Positions 18,085 to 27,426 of a stretch of 64,000 nt of DNA are shown here, one piece after another. Both the position numbers and the translations under genes were made by a program. Under the pieces are notes generated by a model. That model was not told the DNA's origin and searched no databases. It was given only the letters and a program-made list of their open reading frames with translations. Origin of the DNA: Archangium lansingense. Its GTDB lineage: Bacteria; Myxococcota; Myxococcia; Myxococcales; Myxococcaceae. The stretch's first letter is position 1; each line of letters begins with the position of its first letter. The stretch is taken from positions 13,270,001 through 13,334,000 of the forward strand of contig NZ_JAPNKA010000001.1 of the NCBI RefSeq assembly GCF_026626635.1, in the 5' to 3' direction.

Positions 18085-19122
18085 ATGCTCCCTTACGAAG
18101 CGCTGGAGGCCCTGGCTCGCGAGCGACTGCCCTCCGCCGTGTTCGACTACATCGCCGGTGGCTCCGGCGACGAGGCCACCCTCGCCGACAACACCGCCGC
18201 CTGGGCCCGCCTCCGCCTCCGCCCCCGCGTGCTGCGCGACGTCTCCTCCGTCGACACCTCCACCGAGCTGCTCGGCGCCCCGCTCTCCTCCCCCATCCTC
18301 GTCGCCCCCACCGCCTTCCACTCCCTCGTCCACCCCGACGCCGAGCTCGCCACCGCCCGCGGCACCCGCGAGGCCGGCTCCCTCCTCGTCCTCTCCTCTC
18401 GCTCCTCCCGCCGCCTCGAGGACGTCGCCTCCGCCGCCGGGCCCTGGTGGTTCCAGGTCTACGTCTTCCGCGATCGGGGCCTCACCCGCGCCCTCGTCCA
18501 ACGCGCCGCTGCCGCCGGAGCTCGCGCCCTCGTCCTCACCGGCGACACCCCCTACGTGGGCCGCAAGCGCCGCAACCGTGGCGACTCCGCCCTTCCCCTG
18601 TCCGACGAGGACTTCCTCGCCAACCTCGAGGGCCTCACCCACCGCGCCCTCGCCGAGCAGGCCCCGGACGTCACCTTCCAGGACATCGCCCGCCTGCACG
18701 AGGACTCCGGCCTGCCCGTGCTCGTCAAAGGGGTGCTTCGCGCCGATGACGCCCGTGAGTGCCTGTTGCACGGTGCCGCCGGCCTCATCGTCTCCAACCA
18801 TGGCGGGCGCCAGCTCGACGGTGCCCTCGCCACCGCGGACGCCCTCCCCGAAGTCGTCGAGGCCACGCAGGGCCGCGTCCCCGTCCTCGTCGATGGAGGC
18901 GTGCGCTCGGGCCGCGACGTGCTGCGAGCCCTGGCCCTCGGCGCCCGCGCGGTACTGCTCGGCCGGCCCGTGCTGTGGGGGCTCGCGACCGGTGGTGCGG
19001 ATGGGGTTCGTCAGGTGCTCGACGCGCTGCGTGAGGACACCGCCCACGTGCTCGCGCTCGCCGGCCTATCCAGCCTGTCCGCCGTAGGGGCTGATGCGCT
19101 TGCTCCAACCCCCGGACGCTGA
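18085..19122 (+). CDS. FMN-dependent alpha-hydroxy-acid oxidase/dehydrogenase
   Basis: 345-aa member of the lactate dehydrogenase/glycolate oxidase family. The N terminus has the family's YEALEALARERLP and FDYIAGGSGDEATL; the catalytic His and Arg lie in SNHGGRQLDG, the FMN-phosphate region in DGGVRSGRDVLRALALGARAV, and the substrate Lys in LVKGV. Start 18085 is where the family alignment begins; longer starts fall in the P450 gene. It would oxidise an L-2-hydroxy acid to the 2-oxo acid; the acceptor (O2 or a quinone) cannot be told. Confidence 0.88.
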   Translation: MLPYEALEALARERLPSAVFDYIAGGSGDEATLADNTAAWARLRLRPRVLRDVSSVDTSTELLGAPLSSPILVAPTAFHSLVHPDAELATARGTREAGSLLVLSSRSSRRLEDVASAAGPWWFQVYVFRDRGLTRALVQRAAAAGARALVLTGDTPYVGRKRRNRGDSALPLSDEDFLANLEGLTHRALAEQAPDVTFQDIARLHEDSGLPVLVKGVLRADDARECLLHGAAGLIVSNHGGRQLDGALATADALPEVVEATQGRVPVLVDGGVRSGRDVLRALALGARAVLLGRPVLWGLATGGADGVRQVLDALREDTAHVLALAGLSSLSAVGADALAPTPGR

Positions 19123-19157
19123 TCGCATCACGGAAGGCTTGGATCAGAAATCCTGGC

Positions 19158-19784
19158 TCAGAGCTCCCAGGTCAGCTCGACCACGCTGCTCAGCGGCCCC
19201 CTCGGCCGCGCGATGATGCGCGCCGTGCGCGCTCCGGCCTGCTTCAGGTGCGCCTCCAGCGCGCCCTCCACGTACTGCCTCGGCAGGAAGTCGCGCTCGA
19301 AGGTGACGAGGGCTCGGTTGTGATCCGAGATGGCCACCGAGATTCCGCTCCCCGCCGGCATCACCACCTTGTAGGCCATGGGGAGGTACTCAATGACGCG
19401 CCGAGGCGTCCCCGAGATGAGCACCTGCATCGCCTTGCCCACCTGGCTGCCCAGGAACACCGCCGTCCCCATGTACCCCAGCATCCGCATGGCCTGCTCG
19501 AAGCCGCCGGCCGCCGGCTCCATCATCCACGCCGCCCGCCTGGACATCCGCAGGAAGTCCCCGGCCGGATAGGAGAACAAGTCCACGAAGGTGCGCACGC
19601 CTCCGCACTCCGACAGGCACTCCTCCACCGCCGCCGAGCCCCGCAGGACGAACATCGCCTCCTTCACGCTCCGGAAGTGCATGCCGCGGATGGTGTCCTG
19701 CTGCGAGGCCAGCGACAGGCGGTGCTCCACGTCGAGCTCGGCCCCAGAGCGCCCTGCATGCAAATCTTCGCTGACGCCGCTCAT
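19158..19784 (-). CDS. DUF2378 (TIGR02265-type) myxobacterial family protein
   Basis: 208-aa protein with the layout of the myxobacteria-restricted paralogous family DUF2378: an N-terminal segment with DTIRGMHF and a basic LRMSRRAAWMMEP region, then MGYMG/VFLGSQVGKAMQVLISGTP in the C-terminal half. The start at 19784 is preceded by gggagg about 9 nt upstream; the longer reading to 19880 lacks this. Function of the family is unknown. It is convergent with the hydroxy-acid oxidase gene. Confidence 0.7.
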   Translation of the reverse strand: MSGVSEDLHAGRSGAELDVEHRLSLASQQDTIRGMHFRSVKEAMFVLRGSAAVEECLSECGGVRTFVDLFSYPAGDFLRMSRRAAWMMEPAAGGFEQAMRMLGYMGTAVFLGSQVGKAMQVLISGTPRRVIEYLPMAYKVVMPAGSGISVAISDHNRALVTFERDFLPRQYVEGALEAHLKQAGARTARIIARPRGPLSSVVELTWEL

Positions 19785-20173
19785 GCCGTGCGCCCTCCCG
19801 TTGCCGGCCCCGTTCGGCCCTCCCATCTCCTTAGAGACAGGTTCCTGGCGTCCGTGCACATCCCGGAAATCCTGACACACCCGGGGCCCCAGGTAAAACT
19901 CTGCCCCGGGGGTGACCTCCTGGGTGGCTCCGCCAGGGGCTCGCCCGGCCGCTGTTGGTATAGCCGATCAGGCGCTCGACCGAACGCTCCGTGCGGGCTC
20001 TCCACCCGGGGTGTGCTCATTTCGAAACCCCCTCTGTCTGCTGAGCGACAGGCTCGATAAACGGGTGGGGCAGGTTGCCCCACGGCACGGCCGGCGCAGC
20101 ATTCTAGCCGACGTTGGGCGTCAGGTGATGGCCTGTGAACAACTCGTGACGGAAGGCCCGCCCGCGCCAGGCA
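19785..20173. other. Intergenic region with one hairpin
   Basis: About 390 bp between two minus-strand genes. It should hold the DUF2378 promoter and the 3' end of the EamA transcript. The only structure found is a perfect 8-bp inverted repeat GTGGGGCA / TGCCCCAC at 20065-20083, a possible EamA terminator that is not directly at the gene end. No convincing ORF. Confidence 0.5.
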
Positions 20174-21139
20174 TCAGGCCGCCCGCCGGGGGGTAGAGGC
20201 CAGGGGCTCGGCGTCCTGGGGCGCCTGGGCGGGCTCCTGGGAGGGAGGCGCGGGAGGGAGGTTGGCCAAGGCCGCGCCGGAGAGGATGAGAGCGCCGCCC
20301 ACCAGCAGCGAGGAGTCCACGCGCTCGCCGAGCATCACCACGCCCAGCAGCACGGCCACCAGCGTGTCCAGCAGCGGCATGACGCCGATGACGGCCAGCG
20401 GCACGCGCGCGAGCAGCCAGAAGAGGAGCTGGTAGGTGACGGCCGTGGCGAGCACCGCGAGGTAGCCGATGGAGAGCAGGGCGCGAGGCGTCCAGTGGCC
20501 GGGCAGGTGGGACTCGAAGGCGACGGAGGCGGCCAGCAGCAGCAGGGAGCTGCTCAGCGTCTGCACGCACACCGAGAGGCTGGTGGGCACATGCGCCAGC
20601 GAGCGCCGGACGAGCACATTGGCCAGGGCGATGGAGACGGTGGCCACCAGGGTGAGCACGCACCCCGCCAGCACCAGGCCGGTGAGACCCAGCCCGTGCA
20701 GCTGCTCGTACTGGAGCGCCACAATCCCGGAGAGCCCCAGCCCCGCGGAGAGGAGCTTGAGGGGCGTGAGCGGCTGATCCGGCAGCAACAGACGCCCCAC
20801 CAGCAGCAGCCACACGGCGTAGGTGGAGAAGAGGAGCGCGGACCAGCTCGAGGGAATCCACTGTTGGGCGACGAAGAGCAGCCCATAGGGGAGGGCAATC
20901 TGAAGCACCCCCACGCCCATGAGCATTCCCCAGGTGCGAGCGCCGAAGCGAGCCCGGAGCAGGCCGCTGAAGGGCAGCAGCACCAACCCCGCGAGCATCA
21001 TCCGCGTGCCAGCGAAGCGCAGGGGCGGAAGGTCCTCGAGGCCCACCTTCACCACGGCCCACGTGGAGCCCCAGAAGACGAAACAGGCGATGTAGGCGAG
21101 CAGCAGGCTGGTGCGAGAGGCCCCGGAGGTGGACGACAT
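20174..21139 (-). CDS. EamA/DMT-family transporter
   Basis: 321-aa inner-membrane protein with ten predicted membrane helices in two five-helix halves, typical of RhaT/EamA drug-metabolite transporters. The first helix LLLAYIACFVFWGSTWA holds the family's FWGST(W) motif, and a second EamA repeat begins near GLTGLVLAGCVLTLV. The start at 21139 (MSSTSGASRTS) places the first helix correctly; the longer start at 21211 would overlap the upstream lipoprotein gene. It probably exports a small metabolite; substrate unknown. Confidence 0.85.
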   Translation of the reverse strand: MSSTSGASRTSLLLAYIACFVFWGSTWAVVKVGLEDLPPLRFAGTRMMLAGLVLLPFSGLLRARFGARTWGMLMGVGVLQIALPYGLLFVAQQWIPSSWSALLFSTYAVWLLLVGRLLLPDQPLTPLKLLSAGLGLSGIVALQYEQLHGLGLTGLVLAGCVLTLVATVSIALANVLVRRSLAHVPTSLSVCVQTLSSSLLLLAASVAFESHLPGHWTPRALLSIGYLAVLATAVTYQLLFWLLARVPLAVIGVMPLLDTLVAVLLGVVMLGERVDSSLLVGGALILSGAALANLPPAPPSQEPAQAPQDAEPLASTPRRAA

Positions 21140-21207
21140 GGGGGCGCGCACTAGCACGCGCGCCGCCCCGCCACCATGGACATTGCGTTCAGCTCGCGGC
21201 ATCCCGC

Positions 21208-22494
21208 TCACAGGGCTCCACTCACACTGATGCGTTCCTGAACCATCTCCATCTTGCCCAGGGGCATCACCAGCTTCTCCTGCATTCCCTGAGCATCCAC
21301 GGTGAGCGTGCCCTTCGTCTCACCCATCTCGACAGCCAGCTCGCGCGAGCCAGCGGCCGTCTGACGGTATACCTGCTGTACCGGCGCCGCCGGGTTGGCC
21401 GAGGGGCTGTAGACGTGGAGGGTCAGCTCCTTGTCTTTGCCTGACAAGAAGCGCTCGCGCACCAGGCGCGCGGTGCTCGTCTCCGTGGCCAGGTCCGCCG
21501 GGGCGGTGAAGTTGCCATTCACATCCTTGCCGCTGTGCTTGCCCTCGTAGTGGTACTCGCGGCCCTTCACCTGCTCCAGCGACATCTGAATGTCGAGCTC
21601 CCCATTGGTAGCCCGGGCATAGTCGCGCGCCACCAGCTTGCCGTCCTTGTCGGACAGCTCGGTGGAGAGGGTATCCATCACCATCAGCTCCTTGGCCGTG
21701 CGCGGCAGGAAGAAGCTCGCCTCTACCTCCGTCAGCCGGGAGCCCCCTGCCGCATCGCGCATCACGCGCTTCTCGAAGCCCACCGGGTGGCCCTGCACGC
21801 GAATGAGGCTGAACTCGAAGTAGCGCGGAGCCGCCGGCTTCTCCGCGGCGCTCTTGAGCGAGCCGGCCAGCCCGCTGGCAATCCGCTTGAAGCTCTCCAT
21901 GTAGCCCAGCTCGTCATGCGAGCACACCAGCGGCACCTGGTCGCTGGTGTGCACCATCATCTTGGCCTGCCCCGCCGCCTTGCCCTGCGGCATGTCCACC
22001 AGGTACTGCACCTCGGCGAACACGGCCGGGCTGTCGCCAATGAGTCGCACGTCCGTGGTGCGCACCAGCTGAATGTCCGTGCGCTGCCCCGCCATCTGCA
22101 CCAGCCGGTAGAGGGCATCGCCCGCGTCCAGCGGCTGCGAGTACACGAAGCACGACATGGGGCTGCGGGTCCCCAGCGGCACGCTCATCACGAGCACCCC
22201 CTGCTGCTCCTGGAAGGTGGGTGCGCCCGTGGCCTCCACCTCGCCCGTGAAGGAGCCATCCGGTGCGGACACCTGCTGCTTGGACAGAGGCGTCAGCTCG
22301 CGCGAGACGAGCGCCTTCAAGTCGGGCTTCCCCGCGGGCGTGCCGGACGAAGCCGAGGAGGCCTCGGTGCTGGCCGCGGGCTGGGACTGAGCGGTCTCGG
22401 CGGGAGCGCCGGCCGGGGCCTCGGTCTTCGTGGAGGAGGCCGTGGTGGCACAGCCAGTGAGCAGGCCCAGCAGGAGGGTCGTGCGCAGCCGCAT
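21208..22494 (-). CDS. Large hypothetical lipoprotein
   Basis: 428-aa predicted lipoprotein: signal MRLRTTLLLGLLTGC, then a Ser/Thr/Ala/Pro-rich tether (about residues 16-55), then a globular region of about 370 residues without a recognised domain. The fold looks mixed alpha/beta, with repeated segments such as LTEVEASFFLPRTAKELMV. GGAGA lies 8 nt before the ATG. It sits 68 nt upstream of the EamA gene on the same strand and may be co-transcribed. Confidence 0.7.
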   Translation of the reverse strand: MRLRTTLLLGLLTGCATTASSTKTEAPAGAPAETAQSQPAASTEASSASSGTPAGKPDLKALVSRELTPLSKQQVSAPDGSFTGEVEATGAPTFQEQQGVLVMSVPLGTRSPMSCFVYSQPLDAGDALYRLVQMAGQRTDIQLVRTTDVRLIGDSPAVFAEVQYLVDMPQGKAAGQAKMMVHTSDQVPLVCSHDELGYMESFKRIASGLAGSLKSAAEKPAAPRYFEFSLIRVQGHPVGFEKRVMRDAAGGSRLTEVEASFFLPRTAKELMVMDTLSTELSDKDGKLVARDYARATNGELDIQMSLEQVKGREYHYEGKHSGKDVNGNFTAPADLATETSTARLVRERFLSGKDKELTLHVYSPSANPAAPVQQVYRQTAAGSRELAVEMGETKGTLTVDAQGMQEKLVMPLGKMEMVQERISVSGAL

Positions 22495-22730
22495 CGTTGA
22501 TGTCTCCGGAACGTGGTGCGGGAGCCTTCATGGCCCCGGCGCGCGCGGCACCCTAGCGGCCCAGCGAGGGGCTGTGCCAGTTGCCCGAGGCACCAGAGCT
22601 CATCGCAGCGAGTGAAGCGGCCGCGAGCATGCAGCCCGTATGGAAATGCACAGCCCACGTGGAGGCCCACGGTGGAAATGGCCTGTCACAGGAGGGGAGC
22701 TGTCTCGGATTGGAGAGAGCGAAAGGCGCC

Positions 22731-23132
22731 TCAGTGCTTCGTGAGCTCGATGTGCTGACGGAGATCCTCGAGATCCATCGACATCCGCTCCAGCGTGTGC
22801 CGCATGGGCTTCTTGGGCAGCTTCGTCCAGCCAATGGCCGCGAGGAGGGCCGCGAGCACGAAGGCCACTCCCGCACCAATGAGCGCGCCTGCCCACAGCG
22901 GCAGGTATAGCGCCGCCGCACCCGCCACGAAGAGCATCGCCAGCCCCACCAGCGCCAGCGCCACCCCGCCTCCCAGGAACGCCCCCGAGAAGCGCGCTGC
23001 CCGCACCTCCTGCGCGAGCTCCACCTTCGCGTGCAGGAGCTCCGCCTTCGCCAACAGCCGCGCCTCGCTCATCGCCCGCCGGACGAGCTCGTTCGTCGAC
23101 AGGTCCCTCTCGGGCATGTTCCAGCTCTCCAC
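22731..23132 (-). CDS. DUF1469/phage-holin-3_6-like membrane protein
   Basis: 133-aa protein with an N-terminal amphipathic helix (LVRRAMSEARLLAKAELLHA), two adjacent membrane segments (about 50-72 and 78-100) and a charged C-terminal tail. This is the layout of the DUF1469 / putative actinobacterial holin-X family. The GTG start at 23132 has gaggagg six nt upstream; an internal ATG at 23117 with ggagag is the alternative. It follows the coiled-coil/barrel gene by 17 nt on the same strand. Function of the family is uncertain and it is not a phage gene in this context. Confidence 0.65.
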   Translation of the reverse strand: MESWNMPERDLSTNELVRRAMSEARLLAKAELLHAKVELAQEVRAARFSGAFLGGGVALALVGLAMLFVAGAAALYLPLWAGALIGAGVAFVLAALLAAIGWTKLPKKPMRHTLERMSMDLEDLRQHIELTKH

Positions 23133-23149
23133 GGCCTGCCTCCTCTCGA

Positions 23150-24244
23150 CTAGATGCGCCCGAGCAACCCGAACAACAACCGCGGTGCCACGGCGTCGGC
23201 CGTCGCGTTCACCCCTACCGCCCCTGTCACCACGAACGCGGAGCCCACCCGCAGGCTCGTCCCCACGCTCGCGTTCACCGACGCATCCTCCTCACCCAGC
23301 GGATTCACGTAGTACGCGTCCGCCTGCAGCAGCAGCCGGTCCCCGATGGGGTGGTCCGCCGCGAGCCCCAGCAGGTAGTCATCCGCCGTGTCCTGGCGCG
23401 CGCTGTAGCCCACGTTGCCGTGCAACCGCGTCTGGCCGAACGTCTTCGTCGCCAGCACCCGTGCCTCCGCGCTCACCCCCTCGTCCCCCTGAGGGCTCGT
23501 CACCTCGCCTGACAGCGACACCTGGGGCACCGCCCCCTTCTCGTCCACGAGCTGGCCCAGCGCGAAGGCAGACACCGCCCCCGTCGTGCCCTCCTGCTCG
23601 CCCGCCAGGTTCTGCAACTCCGCGCCCGCGCCGAACTCCACATTCCACGGCGTCCCCACCCGCACCTTCGGCTCCAGGACGAAGCCCACCTCGCCCGTCT
23701 GCGTCCGGTTGGCGACGTTCACCTCGCCCAACACCTGCCGCTCCGCCGGGCTGGCATTCTCCACCGTCAGCACATCCGTGTTGCGCAGCAGCTCCAGCGC
23801 CTTCTCGCGCTCGGACTTCTCCTCCTGGGCGGGCTCGGGCCGAGCCTCCTGGACGGGCGCGGCGGGCGGGACACGGCGGGCCTCCGCCTCCGTCAATGAC
23901 TGGCGCAGCTCCGCCACCTCTTGGCGCAACGCCCGGAGCTCCTCGGTCACCGCGCTGCGCTCCTCGGGAGGCCTCGCTTCCACCGGCCCGCCCGGCGGCG
24001 GTGGCTCGGCGGTTCCTTCTTCGCCCGAGCCCCCCGTGGCGCTCCCCTCCCCCCGCACCTCGCGCAGGCGCTGGAGTAAGGCCTCGCGCTCCTGGCGCAG
24101 CCGCGTCAGCTCCGCACAGTCCTCGGTTCGCAGGACAGTGATGGGCCCTGCCGCGCTCTCCACCGTGCAGCGCGACTGTGTAGTCGGTCCTCCTGTCGCG
24201 CCCAGACTGGCCATGGCCAGCAGCGCTATCAGCGGTTGCAGCAT
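23150..24244 (-). CDS. Exported coiled-coil protein with C-terminal beta-rich domain
   Basis: 364-aa protein: signal peptide (MLQPLIALLAMASLGAT), Cys pair, coiled coil rich in Glu/Arg/Leu (about 45-155), then a beta-rich C-terminal domain (about 175-364) with strands separated by short polar turns, as in a small outer-membrane barrel. It ends LLFGLLGRI, so the final aromatic expected of a barrel is not last. A ggagggaaggg tract precedes the ATG. The arrangement recalls porin-like proteins with periplasmic coiled coils, but no family was recognised. Confidence 0.55.
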   Translation of the reverse strand: MLQPLIALLAMASLGATGGPTTQSRCTVESAAGPITVLRTEDCAELTRLRQEREALLQRLREVRGEGSATGGSGEEGTAEPPPPGGPVEARPPEERSAVTEELRALRQEVAELRQSLTEAEARRVPPAAPVQEARPEPAQEEKSEREKALELLRNTDVLTVENASPAERQVLGEVNVANRTQTGEVGFVLEPKVRVGTPWNVEFGAGAELQNLAGEQEGTTGAVSAFALGQLVDEKGAVPQVSLSGEVTSPQGDEGVSAEARVLATKTFGQTRLHGNVGYSARQDTADDYLLGLAADHPIGDRLLLQADAYYVNPLGEEDASVNASVGTSLRVGSAFVVTGAVGVNATADAVAPRLLFGLLGRI

Positions 24245-24492
24245 CCCTTCCCTCCGGAGCCCATTCCGTCAGGGCAAATGTGGGACGCTGAACGGTTCCC
24301 GGCAAGGCAGGGCAGCCCACCGCGTCGAGCCCGCCCGGCTGCGCAAGCGTGGGACAGCTTAGGGCCTCATGCCCGCCTGGCTGGCTGCTCCCCTCTGGGG
24401 CAGATCCCTTCCGCACCGGGTGGACTCAGCGCCGCATGAACCGAGCTGCGAAGGGAGCCAGCAGCACAACCATCGCCCATCGCAGGCCTCTT

Positions 24493-27384
24493 TCATCCCT
24501 TGATCAACGCGGCCTTGCTTGCCAAGGCATTGGCAACTTGCTCCTTCAGAGAAGCGTCGGTGGCCGCGCCGAAGCGCCGGATGACTTCGTCGTAGGTTGC
24601 AATCGCCTCCGCATCCTTGCCGTCCTTGACCAGAACGAAGCCCTTATTCACGAGTGCCCTGGCGACCACATCCTGTAAGGCGGTATCGGTGGACTCGCCG
24701 AAACGCCGGACAACTTCGTCGTAGACTGCAATTTCCTCTGCCCTCTTGCCGTCCATTCTCAGCGCGAGTCCCTTGTTCACGAGCGCCCAGGCGACCTGCT
24801 CTTTCAGGGCGGACTCGGTGGACTCCCCGAAGCGCCGGATGACTTCGTCGCAGGTGGCAATCGTCTCCGGCCCCGTGCCGTCCTTGACCAGCGTGAGGCC
24901 CTTGCTCACGAGTGCCCAGGCAACCTGCACCTTCAGGGCGAGCTCGGAGGACTCCCCGAAGCGCCGGACAACTTCGTCGTAGGTGGCAATCATCTCCGCC
25001 CCCTTACCGTCCTTGCCCAGCCACCTCCCTTTGTTCATAAGCGCCCAGGCAACCTGCTCCTGCAAGGCGGTATCGGTGGACCCACCAAAGCGCCGGACAA
25101 CTTCATCACAGGTCGCAATCGCCTCCGCCATCTTGCCGTCCTTGGCCAGAGCGAGTCCCTTGTTCCCGAGCGCCCTGGCAACCACCTCCTGCAAAGCGGT
25201 ATCGGTGGACTCTCCGAAGCGCCGGATGACCTCGTCACAGATCTCAATCGCCTCCGCCCCCTTACCATCAGCCTCCAACACGATTCCCTTGTTCACCATT
25301 GCCCAGGCAACCGCCTCTTTCAGGGCCATTTCGGTGGAATCGCTGAAACGCCGGATGACTTCATCGTAGGTCGCAACCTCCTCCACCCCCTTACCGTCAG
25401 CGCCCAACGCGATTCCTTTGTTCACGATCGCCCAGGCAACCCACGCCTTCAGGGCGGTTCCGGTGGAATCACTGAAACGCCGAACGACTTCATCGTAGGT
25501 CGCAACCTCCGCCGCCCGCCTGCCGTCCTTCCCTAGCGCTGTCCCCTTATACACGAGCGCCCTGGCGACCTGCTCCTTCAGGATGGCATCAGGGGATTCA
25601 TCGAAGCGCCGGATGACTTCATCGTAGGCTGAAATCTCCTCCGCCCCCTTGCCGTCCCTCCCCAATGCTGCCCCCTTGTTCACGAGCGCTCTGGCGACCT
25701 GCTCTTTCAGGGCCATTTCGGTGGACTCTCCGAAGCGCCGGACGACTTCGTCGTAAGCTGCAATCGCCTCCGCCCCCTTGCCGTCCCTCCCCAGCGCAGC
25801 CCCCTTGTTCACGAGTGCCTTGGCAACCCGCTCCAGCAGGGCAGGGTCTGTAGACTCGCCGAAGCGCTGGATGAGTTCGTCGTACGTTGCGATGGCCTCG
25901 GTGTGCCGACCGAGTACTGACAGCGAATAGCCCTTTCCGTGGATCGCCTTAGCTTCTCGCACCAGCCAGTCTGATTCCCCGGAGCCCGATGTACGAGCGA
26001 CAGCACAGAGTCGAATCCGCACCGTGCTGACATCGAGTTTCGTCTTCGCATCTAGGTCCGAGGCATTCTGATAAATGGCGTCTAGTGCAGCCTCGAAGTC
26101 TACACGCTGCGGTGCGGAGAGGTGGCTGGGGTCGATCTCGAACGCCACCTCGACCGCCTCGGCATAGGAAGCACTGCGAACAGCCTTGCTCACGCGCTCG
26201 AAGAGTTCCGTGGTTTCCTTCTCCCTCTGAGACCTCTTTTCCATCTCCCGCTGTGCCAACCCCGCTCCTTCTTTGACGTGACGGATGACCTGTCGGATCA
26301 GGTAGATGTCGTCCTTCTCCGGAACATCCTGCGCGACAAGATTGCTCAACTGGTCGGCGAAGAACTCCAGCGGCGACTTCGTAAGCAAGGGCTCCTCCAG
26401 ATGAAGGCCCTGGATCAGCGCATCGAAGACCTGATGAGCGGGAAGCATTGGGTCCTTGGGCTGCGAATCGCCAGCGGCCCCTGCGCCAACCGGCCCCGCC
26501 CGGGTGGGTTCCATGGGCGTATCACGCAGAGTGTCGGCACCCTCGCCCTTCTCCGCAGAAGCAGCAGAGGGCGGCACCACAAATCGAACACTCCCATGCT
26601 CCTTCAGCCACCTGGGAAGCCTCTCTACGTCGGCGCGACTGAAGCAGAACCAGTACAAGTTGTAGCTCAGTTGCGTCTTGAGCCGACGCTTGAGCGCGGC
26701 CATGACAACATCTCCCTCCCAGCCGGAATAGCCGACGACCAGAGGGGATCGATCGAAGAGCATCCGATCGAGGAGTTGGCCCATGCTGGAGTTGTCGTCA
26801 CGGTCATCCTGCGCACGGTTCTCGATCTCTTCCTTCAGATTGCAACAGTCGTAGAACCAGTGCGTCCCGTGCACATGGACGACCTGGAGGTCGTCCCGCT
26901 TCGGATCGATCCGCTGCGTCGTCTTGGGGTGGTCACAGACGATCACGTCCTTTCCGAAGAGACGCAGCGCCTTGGTCAGGAGCTCGTCGAAGTTCGTCGT
27001 GACAACGAGGTTGGTGAGCTTGCCGGAGCTAACAAGGTGGGCCAACCGGAAGTTCGCCGCAGAAATCGGTGCCGACTTGATTTGATGATGCAGGAATGCC
27101 TGCCGGACTTCGGGATGCGGGAACGCCTCCTGGAAATACTTCTCGTAGCGATCCATCGACGTCCCGTTGGTGGATGGAAACGTACGACCCCGCCTCACGA
27201 TCTCCTGACGACAGAGCTCCTCGATACCACTGGCAAGAGGAAGCGGCGGATGCGAGATGCCGGCGCCAACGATGAAGAAAAACCGGGAGGTCGGGGAGGA
27301 TTGGCTGCTCTGCCAGGGCCTCGGCCTCATTGCGTCGGTGATATCGTGCACAGCCTCTGAAAGGGACAAGAGACGCGGGCTCAT
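24493..27384 (-). CDS. SIR2-like NADase domain fused to 11 tandem TPR-like repeats
   Basis: 963-aa protein. Residues about 30-270 carry the SIR2 core: GAGIS (40-44), TTNFDE (129-134, with the NAD-contacting Asn/Asp), HVHG (170-173, catalytic-His position) and VVGYSGWEGD (216-225). A helical linker (about 310-475) leads to about 11 near-identical 43-residue repeats (477-963) built on LVNKGxALxxDGKxAEAIATYDEVxRRFGEST, a TPR-like helical hairpin. No Walker A/STAND NTPase lies between, unlike Avs5-type SIR2 proteins. SIR2 domains in ThsA, DSR and Avs5 degrade NAD+ in phage defence; an abortive-infection role with the TPR array as sensor is inferred. The gene stands alone and looks less GC-rich than its neighbours, suggesting transfer. 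Confidence 0.85.
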   Translation of the reverse strand: MSPRLLSLSEAVHDITDAMRPRPWQSSQSSPTSRFFFIVGAGISHPPLPLASGIEELCRQEIVRRGRTFPSTNGTSMDRYEKYFQEAFPHPEVRQAFLHHQIKSAPISAANFRLAHLVSSGKLTNLVVTTNFDELLTKALRLFGKDVIVCDHPKTTQRIDPKRDDLQVVHVHGTHWFYDCCNLKEEIENRAQDDRDDNSSMGQLLDRMLFDRSPLVVGYSGWEGDVVMAALKRRLKTQLSYNLYWFCFSRADVERLPRWLKEHGSVRFVVPPSAASAEKGEGADTLRDTPMEPTRAGPVGAGAAGDSQPKDPMLPAHQVFDALIQGLHLEEPLLTKSPLEFFADQLSNLVAQDVPEKDDIYLIRQVIRHVKEGAGLAQREMEKRSQREKETTELFERVSKAVRSASYAEAVEVAFEIDPSHLSAPQRVDFEAALDAIYQNASDLDAKTKLDVSTVRIRLCAVARTSGSGESDWLVREAKAIHGKGYSLSVLGRHTEAIATYDELIQRFGESTDPALLERVAKALVNKGAALGRDGKGAEAIAAYDEVVRRFGESTEMALKEQVARALVNKGAALGRDGKGAEEISAYDEVIRRFDESPDAILKEQVARALVYKGTALGKDGRRAAEVATYDEVVRRFSDSTGTALKAWVAWAIVNKGIALGADGKGVEEVATYDEVIRRFSDSTEMALKEAVAWAMVNKGIVLEADGKGAEAIEICDEVIRRFGESTDTALQEVVARALGNKGLALAKDGKMAEAIATCDEVVRRFGGSTDTALQEQVAWALMNKGRWLGKDGKGAEMIATYDEVVRRFGESSELALKVQVAWALVSKGLTLVKDGTGPETIATCDEVIRRFGESTESALKEQVAWALVNKGLALRMDGKRAEEIAVYDEVVRRFGESTDTALQDVVARALVNKGFVLVKDGKDAEAIATYDEVIRRFGAATDASLKEQVANALASKAALIKG
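24496..25956 (-). repeat. About 11 tandem 129-bp coding repeats
   Basis: In-frame 129-bp units encoding the 43-residue repeat of the SIR2 protein. Several units share long near-identical DNA stretches (for example around cgccggatgacttcgtcgta), so the array is prone to unequal recombination and copy-number change. The first unit (N-terminal) is the most diverged and the last is half length. Confidence 0.9.
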
Positions 27385-27426
27385 GAGAAGGATGCTATTC
27401 CACGCGAAGTGGGCCGCAAGCCAGAA

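Noticed and set aside
18158..19087. Pro/Ser-rich frame inside the hydroxy-acid oxidase gene
   Set aside because: Out-of-frame reading of codon-biased DNA (runs of ccc/tcc).
22731..23132. Prophage holin
   Set aside because: Fold resembles DUF1469/holin-X, but no phage genes surround it.
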